Source: Cristatella mucedo (Eukaryota; Bryozoa; Phylactolaemata; Cristatellidae). Taken from it: DNA of 64,000 nucleotides. Numbering within the stretch: position 1 is the stretch's first letter; each line of letters begins with the position of its first letter. A program made the position numbers and the translations under genes. Location: positions 942,001 to 1,006,000 of the forward strand of contig WPIO01000113.1 in NCBI GenBank assembly GCA_009760855.2, written 5' to 3'. Below the pieces are notes generated by a model, which saw only the letters and a program-made list of their open reading frames with translations, did no database searches and was not told the DNA's origin. Shown one piece after another: positions 24,700 to 46,954 of the stretch.

Positions 24700-26250
24700 A
24701 CTCTGGAGTGGGCAGCTGCATCGAGGCTTAGGCTGCTGGGAGGAGGCCGGAGCTTGACATCTGCAGTAGCATGGAGACGGCGGCGGTCTTGAGGCGGTGT
24801 CGACTCTGTGACCCAGAGGCGGTGGTGGCGTGAACTCCGTGGTAGCCCAGAGGCTTCGACAGCCCAGAGGCTGGTTCGGTGGCCCTGAGGCTGCCACGGC
24901 CAGAGGCGGCGGCCTGGAGGCCATGGCATCCCGGACTCGGCCGCACCCCGACATGGCAGCTGCGTGGACTCGTTGGCGGCAGGGACGCGGCCATGGCACT
25001 CAATCGGGAAAGCCTAAAGTTGGTGGCGGCACACATTTAGCACCGACCAGGACTGGGCGGCGGCCTAGAGGAGGCGGCGGCCCGAGAGAGGGAGCTCCGA
25101 GGTAGCAGCCCTGAGGCGGCGGTCATGAGGTGGCGGCCCTGAGGCGGCGGCCCTGAGGCGGCGGCCCTGATGCGGTGGCCCTGAGGCGGCGGTCCTGAGG
25201 TGGCGGCCCTGAGGCGGTGAATCTGAGGCGGCGGACCTAAGGCGGCTGACCTGAGGCGGCAGCACTGAGACGGCGGCCCTGAGGCGGCGGCCCTGAGGCG
25301 GCGGCCCTGAGGCGGCGGCCCTGAGGCGGCGGCCCTAAGACGGCGGCCCGAAGGCGCCGGGCCAGAACTGGCGGCTCTGAGGTGGTAGCCCAAAACAGCA
25401 GCCCGGAGGCGGCAGCCTGGAGGCTGTGGTCCAAAGGCGGTAGGCCTGAGGGTCAGGCCTGAAGGCTCTAGTGTGAACGAAGCAGTCTGAATAAGTCAAA
25501 CTGGATGAGTCAGTTCTGTGGCTGTAGTGCTTAGGAAGCAGTCCGGCGGCTGCATTTCGGAGGCAGCATCCGGATTGCACCAGTCTGAATGAGCCAGTAT
25601 TAATGAGCCAGTCTGGATGTGCCAGTCTTGATGAGCAAGTCTAGATGAGCCATTCCAGATGAGGCAGTCTGCATGAGGCAGTCTGGATCAGGCAGTGTGG
25701 ATGAGGCAGCTCGGATGAGGCAGTCTAGATAAGGAAGTCAGAATGAGGCAGTCGCAACGAGGAAGTCTTGATGAAGCAGTCTGAATAAGGCAATCTAAAT
25801 GAAGAAGTCTAGATGAGGCCGTCTGGACAAGGCAGTCTGGAGAAGGCAGTATGAATAAACCTGTCCCGATAAGGGAGTCCTGATACAAAGATCCCGATGT
25901 TGCAGTCTAGATAAGGCCGTCTGTATAAGGCTGTCCCGATAAGCCAGTCTTTATGAGACAGACAGGATAGGGCAGGCAGTGTGGATAAGGCAGACTAGAT
26001 AAAAGAGTCCGTAGGCATTTTATCGAGGCGGCAGTCCCAAGTTGCCTGTCAAGAATCGGCAATCTTTGTGAGGCTGTCAAAATGAGGTGGTCCAGAGGTG
26101 GTAGTCCGGAGGTTGTAGTCTGGAGGCGGCAGTCCGGAGGCTGGGGTCCTGAAACGGCAATCCGGAGATGGCTGTACGGAGGTGGCAGTTTGGATTTGTT
26201 CAGGACAGGTACCACACAGTGTTCTATCTTGTCGGGTTTTGTTGACAACC
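24700..26250. repeat. 1.5-kb GC-rich 14-bp minisatellite
   Basis: From 25090 to about 25440 the unit is gaggcggcggccct repeated with few changes; from 25440 to about 26215 the period remains 14 bp but the unit drifts to gaggcagtctggat. The 24700-25090 part is the same material, more degenerate. The long open frames here on both strands (Pro/Ala/Gly-rich) are products of the repeat period and composition, not genes. Confidence 0.88.
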
Positions 26251-26440
26251 CCTGGAAGTCCAGGACGTCCGGCGAGACGTGGCAAGCAAGTCGCTTTATG
26301 CATTGTTAAGAGTTCTCCCTCGATGAGGCTGGGCCGCATGGACTACCACAACCGAATGAGTCTGAGCCCAGGTACCATAATCTCAGATATTACAATAATA
26401 TTGTTAATACATTATTATAAGTATTATAAGTATGGTCGAT

Positions 26441-26505
26441 GGCTTTATGGCCCAGTGGTGGCAAAGCCGGTTCTGCCGGCTTATCGTGAAGTTCGATTTA
26501 TAGCC
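26441..26505 (+). other. tRNA-like sequence upstream of copy 2
   Basis: A near-perfect A box (tggcccagtgg), a perfect anticodon-type hairpin (aagccgg-ttctg-ccggctt, loop giving UCU) and a B box gttcgattt with one mismatch. Acceptor ends ggcttta/tatagcc pair with one mismatch. The T stem does not pair, so this is more likely a tRNA relic or SINE head than a working tRNA-Arg. Confidence 0.45.
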
Positions 26506-26934
26506 GTGATAGTTTAACTTGTCATAAGTAGTGGCCTTCAAAGGTCAGGCAGCTGCGATCGGGACGGCTGACAGGTTAGTCGCTTTATCGTGGGCTGACG
26601 AACGTCCGCCTCAAAATACACGTTGCGAAGCTCGAAGTTTTGTTTGGTGTGCCTTCTATAATATTCAACCTCAGGTGAGTAGTGGCGCTGAGCAGAAGCT
26701 GCTAGACGTTGGTTACCGATTCCGTTAAAAGTGTTTTGTGCTGTTTCTAAAATACGGCATTGCTGCTAGAGCTGCCTGCTGCATTTGAGCAATACAGTAA
26801 CCGTTTCTTGAATTTCAACTGTCAGTTCTTAAAGTAATTTATGCCTTGTGCCGCTACCTTAATTAACGAGTGTTAAGTAGTCTTAGGTATTGCATGACAA
26901 AAGTACGCATTCTTTGAAGGGTGAAGACGGTTAA
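26506..26934 (+). promoter_or_regulatory. Putative 5' end of copy 2: leader exon and upstream region
   Basis: A strong donor (cctcag|gtgagt, GT at 26675) sits upstream of the ATG exon, so the region probably contains a 5'-UTR exon ending at 26674 and a short leader intron. The acceptor before the ATG is not obvious. No TATA box is clear. A tRNA-like sequence lies just upstream. The same arrangement precedes copy 3. Confidence 0.4.
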
Positions 26935-36845
<9,911 letters not shown>

Positions 36846-37209
36846 GCATACTCATACATCAGCAACTATGTCATCAACTCAAGGTAAGAACTTCTTCTAT
36901 CAGCTTAATACGGATGGATCGACGATTGTGATAATCATAAGGAACTAATTTTTTCAACGACAACGACACAATATTGAGACGATTGAGTACCAAGTGTAAT
37001 TATCTTGGATACCGTACCAGTCGTTTATGAAACGAGCTACGACACTATATCCGGAGGCATGCAAGCATTATGTTTGTTATCTACTCTTTTTTACAGCTTC
37101 ACGTTCTCTTGGAATGCTGAAATGAATTTTCTTGCTCTGATTCATTTGTCATAGTCAATCAACTGTAGCATTGCAGTCGCTGTGTACTTTGCACAGCATT
37201 TTCCATGAA

Positions 37210-37215
37210 AATAAA
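37210..37215 (+). terminator. Poly(A) signal AATAAA, copy 2
   Basis: AATAAA 365 bp after the TAA in the conserved 3' flank. Confidence 0.5.
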
Positions 37216-37589
37216 TTTCTAACAATACAGGGTCAGTGACACGTCTAAAACTACGTGTCTGTGGACATGTCAAACCTGATTGCTTCGGGCTGCTTGATCT
37301 CTTGTGCTGCTGGTGGGTTGCATACGTCGGCGGCTAGGAGTTTGCATGTTAGTTGAAGAAAAGTGAACCGTAGCTGCTGGTTTGCCCTGGGCACCCATCT
37401 TAAGCACAGCGAGTTAAGCGGAAAGCGTTGGAACCAGCTCTTTTGATATCCCTAGTATTGTACTGTGCGGCTCAGCACGTTCCCCACAAGCTTCACTATA
37501 AATCTCTCTAAGAGATCATCGGGTCTAATGCCGGATGACCACTCCGGCGGCCCATCTAAACACTCGTCTTTGGCATCCTCACTCGTCCT

Positions 37590-38236
37590 CAGCTAATATC
37601 CAAGCTCCTTGCAAAAACGCTGTAGTCCGGCCTCTTCTCTGTGAAAACAGACTAAAAAACCTGAGCAACTACCGCCCAGTCTCCCTGCTACCTTTCCTAC
37701 CAAGAGCACAGGAACGGGTCATTGCCGACAGCTGAACACATATATTGAAACTTCGAACCTTGCTAGTAAGTTCCAGTATGGCTTTAGAGCTACTCATTCC
37801 ACAGAATCAGCATTGCTCAGGATGTACAACGACCTACTTAGGAATGCAGACACGGGTAGAGCTTCCATGCTTGTTTAGCTCGGTCTTTCAGCTGCTTTTG
37901 ATACTATCGATCACAAAGTTCTTCTATAGCATCTCTCAACTCGCCTAGGCATTACTGGCGCTGTCTGCAATCGTTCAGGTGTTGTCTCAGTAGCTGACTC
38001 TATAGTTTTGACATATATAGACAACGATCGTCCGAGGTACCTCTAAAATATCGGGTACCTGAGGGCTCCGTGCTAGGTTTGGTCCTTTTCATCGCTCATA
38101 CTCTCCCTCTGGCCGATTCGATTGCCAAGCACAAACTAGGCTTTCACTTCTATCCGGATGTCACTCAGTTGTACCTTTCTTTCGATCCCTCCCTGCCTTC
38201 GAGCACTTCGAGTTCTCTCAACTGACTTGCTGCATA

Positions 38237-38237
<1 letters not shown>
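37590..38237 (+). mobile_element. LINE RT fragment after copy 2
   Basis: Endonuclease start (AHLNTRLWHPHS) jumps to RT entry (NLSNYRPVSLLPFLPRAQER), i.e. an internally deleted LINE. The same deletion junction occurs at 61985 and 21170. Confidence 0.7.

Positions 38238-38271
<34 letters not shown>
38238..38271. repeat. (TA)n microsatellite
   Basis: 34-bp TA run between the LINE fragment and the SINE. Confidence 0.9.
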
Positions 38272-38276
<5 letters not shown>

Positions 38277-38289
38277 GGGAGATATATAT

Positions 38290-38416
38290 TAACTTCACCT
38301 CTATTCAGGCGCTTTACGTATGCCTTAGGGCTCGAGTTCACGAGTAAATCAAGCCTTGGTCGGGGCGAGCACCTTAACCTCGGGACCTTTACCACTGGAC
38401 CAAACCAGTTCGGCAT
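38290..38416 (-). mobile_element. tRNA-derived SINE (family 2)
   Basis: Minus strand reads TTTGGTCCAGTGGTAAAGG, then the GGTGCTCGCCCCGACCAAGG body and a tail containing aaagcgcctgaatag. Confidence 0.75.
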
Positions 38417-38424
38417 ATTGGTGA

Positions 38425-38770
38425 GATGTAGGTCAGCGTGATTTTTGCAACTGCGACGCTCACGACGGACGACCCTACTTGCAGAATTTTGCACTAGCTG
38501 TAAGCGCCTGATTGCACTTGACTGTAGACTAGCATGCAGTGAGTCAGAGAAGTGAAGACGAAATGCCACAAATTCATGGACCAACTTAGATGTGGTATCC
38601 CTATCTAAACATGCCCGAATTGTAGCTATGTTACATAGCTGAAATTAGGCAGACTTGATTTCGGAGCTGATTTGGTGGTCTAGTGAAGGTTTACTTAGTA
38701 CATGACACGTAGATTGTGTTTCTATTAAACAGGAGATATGCTAGTAGACCTGATTTTTTTATCTAGCCTT
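38425..38770 (-). mobile_element. LINE-A RT fragment, antisense
   Basis: Minus-strand frame includes LQSSAIRRLQLVQNSASRVV. Matches 62890-63250. Confidence 0.65.
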
Positions 38771-39465
38771 TCTAATTTTTGAATAGAGCCCTTCAGCTTT
38801 TATTAACAAGCGCACGGACAGTTGATTTTTCCTGGCGTGCTAAACTGGCGAGTTATCTCATATTTTAAGTTAAAATGGTGATTGGGTTAGAGAGGTCAAT
38901 GTTGGTCAGCGTTGCACTGGTCAAGTTGACGCGTGTGATACTGATAAAGAGACTGACTTGAGAACTGACTGAGGAACCGCAGAAAAACAAGAACGTAAGG
39001 GCAAACAAAAAAGTTGCTCATATCACCTGCATCACGGCCAGTGATGATATGAGAACTCAAAATACTTGTGCTAATGTTTCGAAAATACTGGCGAAAGTTC
39101 GAGGGATAGCTAGCACAAGCTTGCTGGCAGTGCTTTTAATGAACGAGACGACGAACCAATTCGCACTGCTACCATCGCATCCCAGTTTATCAATGGGGTG
39201 AAATTTGAAGAGGCTAATGCTACCTGAAAATCAAGATCGATTATCAGCAAAAACATACAGGTCATCAAAATGTCGGCAATTAAACTCGCCGAAAGACTGC
39301 CAACAGCATACGCGTACTTAAAAAAGTACGTACCTAGTGTACAAGCAGTATACAACATTGTGCAGTCTTCACAATCTTGGAGAGTCAGTATTGTTCTCAG
39401 GATTGCAGATAAGCTTGCAATTAAAACCGTCGACTAATCACAGCCCTAGTATGAGAAAAAATAGG
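38771..39465. other. Duplicated non-coding block, unrecognised
   Basis: Matches 63251-63930 in the copy 3 unit and is deleted in the 20-kb unit. No coding signal or known repeat seen. Confidence 0.4.
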
Positions 39466-40400
39466 CGGGCAATTTCACAGTAAGATTATCGTCAGCGATT
39501 TCTGCAATTGTAGCTGACCACCCCAACAGCAAGCATGCGACAGTACGGAAAAAGGTAAATATACACTTTATATAGCGTCCTCAGAAATATCTTAATAGAT
39601 ACCAATATCTTTTTCATCGCTTTACATTCGCCGCAAGCAAAACACGATCAAATGTAGGATGGTCTCACGCTCGATAGACAAGATGAATACGGAAAGACTT
39701 ATGGTCAACGAACGATTGTGCACGGTTGTCCCTTGCTACATCGCCCTTCGACTTTCATGGCTTCACTCTATCGTGGCTTTTTGAAATGCATGTATATTCC
39801 CCAAAAGGTTGATCAAAATAGTGAAAATGATAAAGCAAGCTCTCGCTCATCATAGTTAATTAGAGACTCCTATATTACAATTAAAACTAAAATGACTGTA
39901 AGCAGGGAATGCGGAAGAAGACAACGAAGCATCTGTTGAAGATACTGCACCACCTGAAGACTCTCTTACTAAAGTTTGGCTTTCAGATGAGCATTAATCT
40001 TGCTCTTCTTTGCTGTGCTAAACGTCTCTTTACCTTAAGCGCTTTATTACCAAACGCACTATTTTCATAGCTTGGTTTTTGTGCATAAGAATTGTGTGTG
40101 TCCAATAAAATGTACAATAATAATAATACGACGTTATTATTGTGTAATATATTTTATTTTCTGTTATTTTTTATAATATAATGGCATGTAAGATTGTACT
40201 GCTGAGGAAATGGGTGTTATTTTATGTCTTGACGGCTCTGATGATTTCAAAAACGTTATTTAGAGGGTCATAAACAGGTCTTCTATGCTCTAACTACAAA
40301 AATATTTGATGTATAATAAAGAATCCTGCCTTTCAGAAATTTACCTGTCGTGGTAGAGTCTGGAACGGACCAACCGCGATAAACGAGGGTCGACTGTATA
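39466..40400. mobile_element. pogo/Tigger-like transposon block with one terminal repeat
   Basis: Homologous to 19555-20400. At the right end, 40350-40400 read on the minus strand as TACAGTCGACCCTCGTTTAT followed by cgcggttgg, the typical look of a pogo/Tigger terminal repeat next to a TA target. The matching left repeat was not found. Confidence 0.5.
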
Positions 40401-40890
40401 TGGGCTCAGAGTTTGATGACTCACAACCTTCTCTCTCGGGCTCGTCTGCAGGCTACGACTCATCCTCGATAAAACACAAACTCATCTACCATAAATCTCA
40501 ATCAGCAGTAAACCCCTAAAACCATAGGCGTTAGGCGGAGCCTTAACACTGCAGCCACTGCAAGAATTTCTCAGTGTATTGCATTATCTTAATTTTACAT
40601 GCACCTGAATTATGTTGGAGCTTCAAGCAGAATGAGGCCCCTGAGGGCTCTCTTGATCTCGGAAACATGCGCCAAATTAGAGTTTTTTTTTAGGTTCAGC
40701 CCATATACATAGACGCATTTGCCTGGTACTTTGCTCCTCTCTTGATAAATTGCCGCAATAAACGCGTCTCAATGTGCATCTGCTGCGAGCAAGCATTCTC
40801 TCGGTGCCAAGTCAATCAATCCTATTCATTATTGTCTTACTGTGCAGTCAAGGAAATAATATTTTCATTTAAGGTACATGTACTGCTGAT
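40401..40890. other. Unassigned 490 bp
   Basis: No open frame, repeat or motif recognised. Confidence 0.3.
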
Positions 40891-40894
40891 TAAA

Positions 40895-41172
40895 AAAGGA
40901 GCCAAGCTGTGGCGAGCCTAGTGGCTCAGCATAAGGACTTTACTTTGTACCATTCGCTCAACCGGCATCCTTCTTAACTCTTTTACGGAAGGACACAAGT
41001 GCTTAAACCTCTGAAACGAAGACTAGCCTCGCCGCCATATACATAGCCAGCTGCAGTGGCCGAGTTGCTTTCTTTGGTAGTCCAGCCAAATGAGAATTAC
41101 AATAATCAAGCCGAGAAGGAACTAAGGACCTAGTATTTGCAAGATGCTGTGGAAGACGGCTTCTAATCTTGA
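40895..41172 (-). mobile_element. LINE-B RT fragment, antisense
   Basis: Matches the RT thumb region at 41630-41910. It ends exactly where the (TGTAA)n tail of the next LINE begins, so that LINE inserted into this older one. Confidence 0.65.
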
Positions 41173-44100
41173 ATAGGGATGTAATGTAATGTAATGTAAT
41201 GTGATGTAATGTATCTCCGTCAGTAACTCCACAAAGTCATAAAGACCATTCGGGTGTTACGCAGGAGAGTTTTGTATAGCGCACTCACAGCCTAAGCGGC
41301 TTTCGCTACGCATTCGGTACCCAACAGACTTCGTCTCACGCAACAAAGAGAAAGTGGGAAGCATAGCAGAGTTAGGAGAGCAGTTGAGGTAGTGAGTAGC
41401 ATAGAAGTAGCAGTTCAGGACCGCTGAAAAAGATGTGCCATAGTCGGCAGTTGGAGAGTAGATGTCGTTGCGTAAGAATTGTGGAAGTGAGTTCCACAGT
41501 CTAGGACCTGCAGAGCTAAAGCTTCTGTCGCCAACTGTCTTTAAGCGGAGGAATGGGACAGCTAATTTATTGTCCACACAGGACCTGAGGGCGCGAACAG
41601 GCTGAAACTGATTCAGCAGTTCAGCTAGGTATGAAGGAGCCGAGCCGTGGCGGGCCTTGTGGGTCAGCGTAAGAACTTTGCTCTGTATCCTTTGCTCAAC
41701 CGGCAACCATTCTAGCTCTTTCAGCAAAGGAGACACGTGCTCAAACCGCTGGGACTTGAAGACCAGCCTTGCAGCCATATTCATAGTCCGCTGTAGTGGC
41801 ATAATAGCTTTCTTAGGTAGCCCAGCCAAAAAGGAATTACAATAATCAAGCCGAGACAGAACTAGAGAGCTAGTTAAATTTTTTACAAGCCACTGTGGGA
41901 GACAGCTTCTAATCTTGGATAGGGATCGGATGTGATGGCTAGCTGTAGAGGCAGTCTTCTGAATGAAGCTTTTGAAATTGAGGCAGCTGTCGAACATGAC
42001 ACCTAGATTACGAGCACGTGGTGAAGGTCGCACAATAGCATCACCTATTAGAACAGCAAAGCCATTTAATGCAGCCACACGCTTATTGTGTCCTATGAGA
42101 AGCAGTTCGGTTTTATCGTCATTTATTTTCAGGAAGTTTTCCGACATCCAGGATTGAATATCGGCAAGGGAGGCATTTAGTTTCTCAGTTGCTGCAGCAG
42201 GATCGGACGCGATGGCCAGCTGTAGAAGCAGTCGTCTGAATGAAGCTTTTAAAATTGAGGCAGTTATCGAAAACGGCACCTAAATTTCGAGCACGTGTCG
42301 ATGGTTGCGCAACAGCATCACCTATTAGAAGAGCAGTGCGTTTTAATCCAGCCACTAGCTTATGGTGTCCTATGAGCAGTCGTTCGGTTTTATCGTCATT
42401 TAGTTTCAAGAAGTTTTCTGACATCCAGGATCGAATGTCGGCAATCAAGCATTCAGTTTCTCAGTTGCCACTGCAGATTCCGACGGTTTGAATTTCAAAT
42501 ACAACTGAGCATCGTCGGCATTAAAGTGATATCCTATTCCATGGGCCTTAATGACTTTACCCAGATGTTGAATACAAATGGAGAACAGCAAGGGACCGAT
42601 GTCAGACCCCTAAGGGACCCAACAGGTTACTTATCTCGAATGTGAGACCTGACCCTCAAATGACATGGATGGAACACGATCAGATAAGTACGATTTAAAC
42701 CGCGCCAGTGCCTTACCTTCCAGACCAATCGTTGTTCTCAATCGTTCACGTAGTACATTGTGATCAATGGCGTCGAAGGCAGCTGACAGATTTAGCTGTG
42801 CTGGAGCAGTAAGATTACCGCCATCATTGCCCCGTAGAACGTCATTGTTAACACAGAGGAGAGTAGTTTCAGTGGAGTGTTGTATCTTGAATCCTTATTA
42901 AAATGTTTCTGAAATTTCATTCTTTTCAATATTTTTAACCAGCTGCTTAGCATAAATGTTTTCAAGAATCTTAGACTTGCTAGAATTGCTCGAAATGATT
43001 AAATAAGCCACATGGCATGCAGAAACCATGGAAAATGTTTTAAAGAATGTTATGGTTGTGGTTCCCCAATTGATTTACTCGGAGGGGGCTTTATGGACGC
43101 ACGCGAATGTGCAGGATTCTTTCTGTAAACAAGGATTGAATAGAATACTTTTTCGCTGAGCTATTAATATCTTTGGAGTCAGACCTCTCAGCACTAGCTA
43201 GTAAATGCTTCACTGTCTTAAAAATGTATTCTTGACTCGACTGGCAGGAACTCAGATTTGGAGTAAAAGAAAGGAGCTGTGGATTTTTCAGCTTCCGGGT
43301 GTTAAGTAGAAGGAAGCCTTAGAGATTAAGTAGATATGAATCAGAACCCAACATCTTATAGCGACGTTCGAGCCTGTTCTTAACACGGCGCATCGTTTGA
43401 AGTTTTTTGTAAATTGTAAGGAATCTCTAAGACTCTGTGCATGGATAATATGAACTGGAGCTTTGTAATCAATGATATCAAAAGCAGCCGAAAGATCTAG
43501 CAGAACAAGGAGAGACACTATACCTATGTCTGCATTCCTAAGTAGGTCGTTGTATACCCTAAGCAATGCTGACTCTGTGGAATGATTAGAACTAAAGCCA
43601 GGCGGGAACTTAGTAGCCATGTGTGAGGTTTCGATATATGAGTTCAGCTGGTCTGCCACGACCCGTTCCAGTGTCTTTGATAGGAATGGTAAAAGGGAGA
43701 CTAGGCGATAGTTGCTTAAGTTCTCTTGGTCCAGTGTCGCTTGAGAATTGGCCTTACTAGAGCTTTTTTGAAAGGTGCTGGGACATGACCTGAGGCTAAC
43801 GGCATATTAGAGATGTTAGTTATGCATGGTAGCAGCAGATCAATGCAACGTAGGAGCAGGAGAGTGAAAATAGGGTCCAGAGGACTTGTCTTCTTTGATT
43901 GAGATACAAAGTCTACGACTAGATCACTAGTTCCAGTTTAAATGCAGACATTGAGGTGCAGCCAGGAACCTAGGAACAGCATTCTAGTAGGGAGGTTGTC
44001 ATCGCAGCAGCGATGAATTCCCTGATCTTGTCTATCTTCTGCACACAGAATCAAGAAAAGCGATCGGCTAGATCAACACAAGGATCATCAGGTAAGGAGC

Positions 44101-45600
44101 TCATCTGGGAATGGTTGAGGAGATTCGACATCAGCATTTTCCGATTGTGCATCTGTGATTCAACAATGTTTCTATAGAAGCTAGACTTGGCCTTTGCTAG
44201 GATCAATTGGTACGACCTACAGTAGTCTTCAATTGCCTGTCGATGGACAGTTAGTCCGGATCTTTTATATGCTTTTTCAAGCTTTTGATTAGTAGACCCG
44301 GCTAATGTTTAATGTCTGTGGTAAATCAAAGGCCGTCTGGGCTGAGACTCACAGTGCGCTTTGTCAGAGGCGCAAACTCGTCGAGCGTGTCAGCTAGTGT
44401 CGTGTTGTAGCTATCTGCCAATGATGAAAGATCGGAGGGAGGACTGAGCAGCAGAGGTGAAGCAGATATTCTCGCACGGACAGCATCGATGTCAATGGTC
44501 TCGAGGTTTCGCGATTCACAGGTTATTTTAGAGGAGGATGTGGGCACACACTGTAGATTGAACGAGATCTGCATGTGTTCAGATAAGCAGGATTCAGTAA
44601 TAATTGGTGATGACTAAGTGCAGTTGTATGAGCAAGTCTGGTCGAGTGTGTGACCCTTGATGTGGGTAGGGCCACGCACGTGAGCCACAAGAGACAATGA
44701 ATCAGTCAATGCACGAAATTTGGTGCTGAAAGCGTCAGATAAGTTATCAAAGTGAACGTTAAAATCACCTTAAACGAGGAAGGATCAATTTTTTGCACAC
44801 AAAATCGAAATGAGATGGAAGAAATCTGAGATAAAGGAGGATTCGGTACGTGGTGGGCGATAGACTACTGCCACTATCGGTAGCTTGTTTTCGGGTGAGA
44901 CCAAGACAATTGATTCAAAGACTGCTGCGAGGGTACTGCAAATGGCTTGAATTTGAAATTCGAGCTCACGGTAATAGGAACTCCACCTCCAGTTTTGATT
45001 GATCTAGGGGTGTGAAAGAACGAGAAACCAGATGGAGTAGCGTCTTTCATTGTTGGGCAGTTTATCAATTTCAGCCAAGTTTTAGTTAGGGCGAGCAGGT
45101 CGATACCATTTTCAGAAATAAGGTCGCTTATTACCAGAGGTTTATTGCACGTTGAGAGAGGATTCCAAAGGCAAGCGTTAAGTCTGGCCGATGGAATTAC
45201 AAAAGGCCTGATGACCACTAAGTTAGAGATTTACAGTGAGGCATGTGGGGGAGCGTGCTGAGCAGTCCGAGACAATGCTAGAAATGCCAACCGAGTGGGT
45301 ACTCAGCTCGCAGTTCCAGCCCAACGAGCAGTGTCTGAGCTTGAGGTCCCGGCCGCTGCTGCGGCTACATGGTGCTTTCCTTTTGTTAATGCATAGTTCA
45401 TGAATCTTAGAAACAACATTAATATCTAGGAATGCATTTGATCTACGGTGACGAAGCGATAACAGCTGCTGACGATCATAACTAACAAGCAGTTTACTAG
45501 CTGCCGGCATAGCTAAGGCAGCCGCTGGCTTGGGAGACCCAGCAGCCCGAAGCGATAAGCGTTTAGATATCCGTGAGCTCGTCATTTCTTATGCGCTACG
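41173..45600 (-). mobile_element. LINE-B, nearly full length, antisense, decayed
   Basis: From the (TGTAA)n tail at 41173-41212 through a 340-codon open frame (41257-42279: SLADIQSWMSENFLKINDDK, LDYCNSFLAGLPKKAIMPLQ, RLWNSLPQFLRND), RT N-terminus (43288-43659), linker (44326-44574) and endonuclease start (44874-45218: LVISDLISENGIDLLALTKT), to an upstream segment (45223-45585) with SYDRQQLLSLRHRRSNA. The RT catalytic box at 42511-42522 reads N-A-D-D instead of Y-A-D-D. Several frames are broken and the RT middle is partly missing, so it is inactive. A 270-bp internal duplication lies at 41930-42480. Confidence 0.82.
41930..42480 (-). repeat. Internal diverged duplication in LINE-B
   Basis: 41930-42207 and 42208-42480 are two versions of the same RT segment (KLNDDKTELLLIGH...LNFKSFIQ), clearly diverged from each other. 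Two different LINE-B copies appear to be joined end to end. Confidence 0.75.
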
Positions 45601-45744
45601 GCCAGATAACAATCAGAATAACTTTTAAAAGGTCTTAGCTGTACCGTTTCCGTAGACGATATTCGCAAGAATTTCGCTTTTCGTATGAATTCTGCAACGA
45701 ACACGAAAGCACGTTAGAGCTCTCTGTTTCAGGAGGCGGGAAAC

Positions 45745-46140
45745 ATACCTCAAAACCTTTGGAGACCGTACATTTAGCTCGTATGCTCCCAAAGCCTAGA
45801 ACTCGCTCAGTCCCGACTTGCGTAATAACATCCCATGACTTGACCACAGTTTAAAAAAACTTAAAAGCACGCCTATTGAGGACAGCATTCAGTGGTTCCC
45901 TGTGATTCGTCCTTCATGTGCTAATACGTGCTAATACTGTGCATGCTACCAATAACTACATTTGCATGTTGACCCTATGCATGTCACCCATAACCTCGTT
46001 ATTTGTTTTATCTATGAAGCATGATACTACTCACTATGCAATTGCATTTCCTTTTGCAACAACTGTAAAGCACTAAGGAAGAGATTGAGTTCTCTGAGGG
46101 CGCTTAATCAAGTGCATTATTATCCTTATTATTATTGCAG
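45745..46140 (+). mobile_element. LINE-A 3' end
   Basis: acatacctcaaaacctttgg through the C-terminus and 3'-UTR to the stem-loop and a short (TTA)n. Confidence 0.7.
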
Positions 46141-46950
46141 CTCATCCACCAGCCTTGTCAGATAGCATGGACTGACAGAATAAGAACCCGGGTGAGGTGG
46201 TCTCAGATATACTACTGGAACAAGGCGTCATCCATGTTTCGGTATGCAGAAATGCATCCAACTTCTGCTGGACCAGCTGATGCCAAATAAGTAACACCCT
46301 AATTTTTAGCAGACAGATATTTCTTAAGCGGAATTTAAGAGGTTGTCAAACAACTGTGCGATGCCGATGAAGTGGCTTGTATTCACGTTGGCCTGTATTT
46401 GGCCCGGAAAGCGTTGGTCCTTCGAATTGTTATTATACCTAAGTAACGGCCGCCGGTCGAAGTTTCACAGAGTGCTGAGGTACGGCAGGTGTGCTACGAC
46501 TGCAAGAAAAACTATTCAGCGCCATAAAATTATTATCGTTTATTTGATTGCCGAGCTGTTCATAGGGCGGATGCAGGAATGCAATCACTTTCACGCCAAT
46601 GAAGGCCCGCCGGTAGGTCTCGACTAATGGCGATATCGCACAATAGGCTAAGCAGGTGCAGTTGTGTGTAGCATATCCGAGGACAGCTCGTAAATAGTCA
46701 CAGTGACGATGGCAGCGGAATACCCATGGCATCACGGAGAAATAAGGCAAAGGTCCACGCCACGCACTAGTATTCACCCTAGGCCTCTCTCTAGCCTACT
46801 TTGTGACGGTGCGACTGATGCATTTTGAGGCTGCGAACCGGATTCACGGCATCTTCGTTCAATCGCTGTTAGTAGCGACACTTCAAAGTTTCAATGAGCT
46901 TTGCACTAAAGTTATTATTTAGGTTAGAAAGCTTTCTAAAAATGGATTAG
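46141..46950. other. Unassigned 800 bp
   Basis: Two overlapping open stretches on opposite strands (46343-46627 and 46439-46777) show no recognisable motif and no support as genes. Confidence 0.3.
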
Positions 46951-46954
46951 AAAA

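Noticed and set aside
24700-26250. CRISPR-like array
   Set aside because: Units are contiguous 14-bp tandem repeats without spacers, in a eukaryotic genome.
26441-26505. Functional tRNA-Arg(UCU)
   Set aside because: The T stem does not pair and copy 3 weakens the acceptor; kept only as tRNA-like.
41257-42279. The 340-codon frame as a host gene
   Set aside because: It is plainly the C-terminal half of a LINE reverse transcriptase with a LINE tail.
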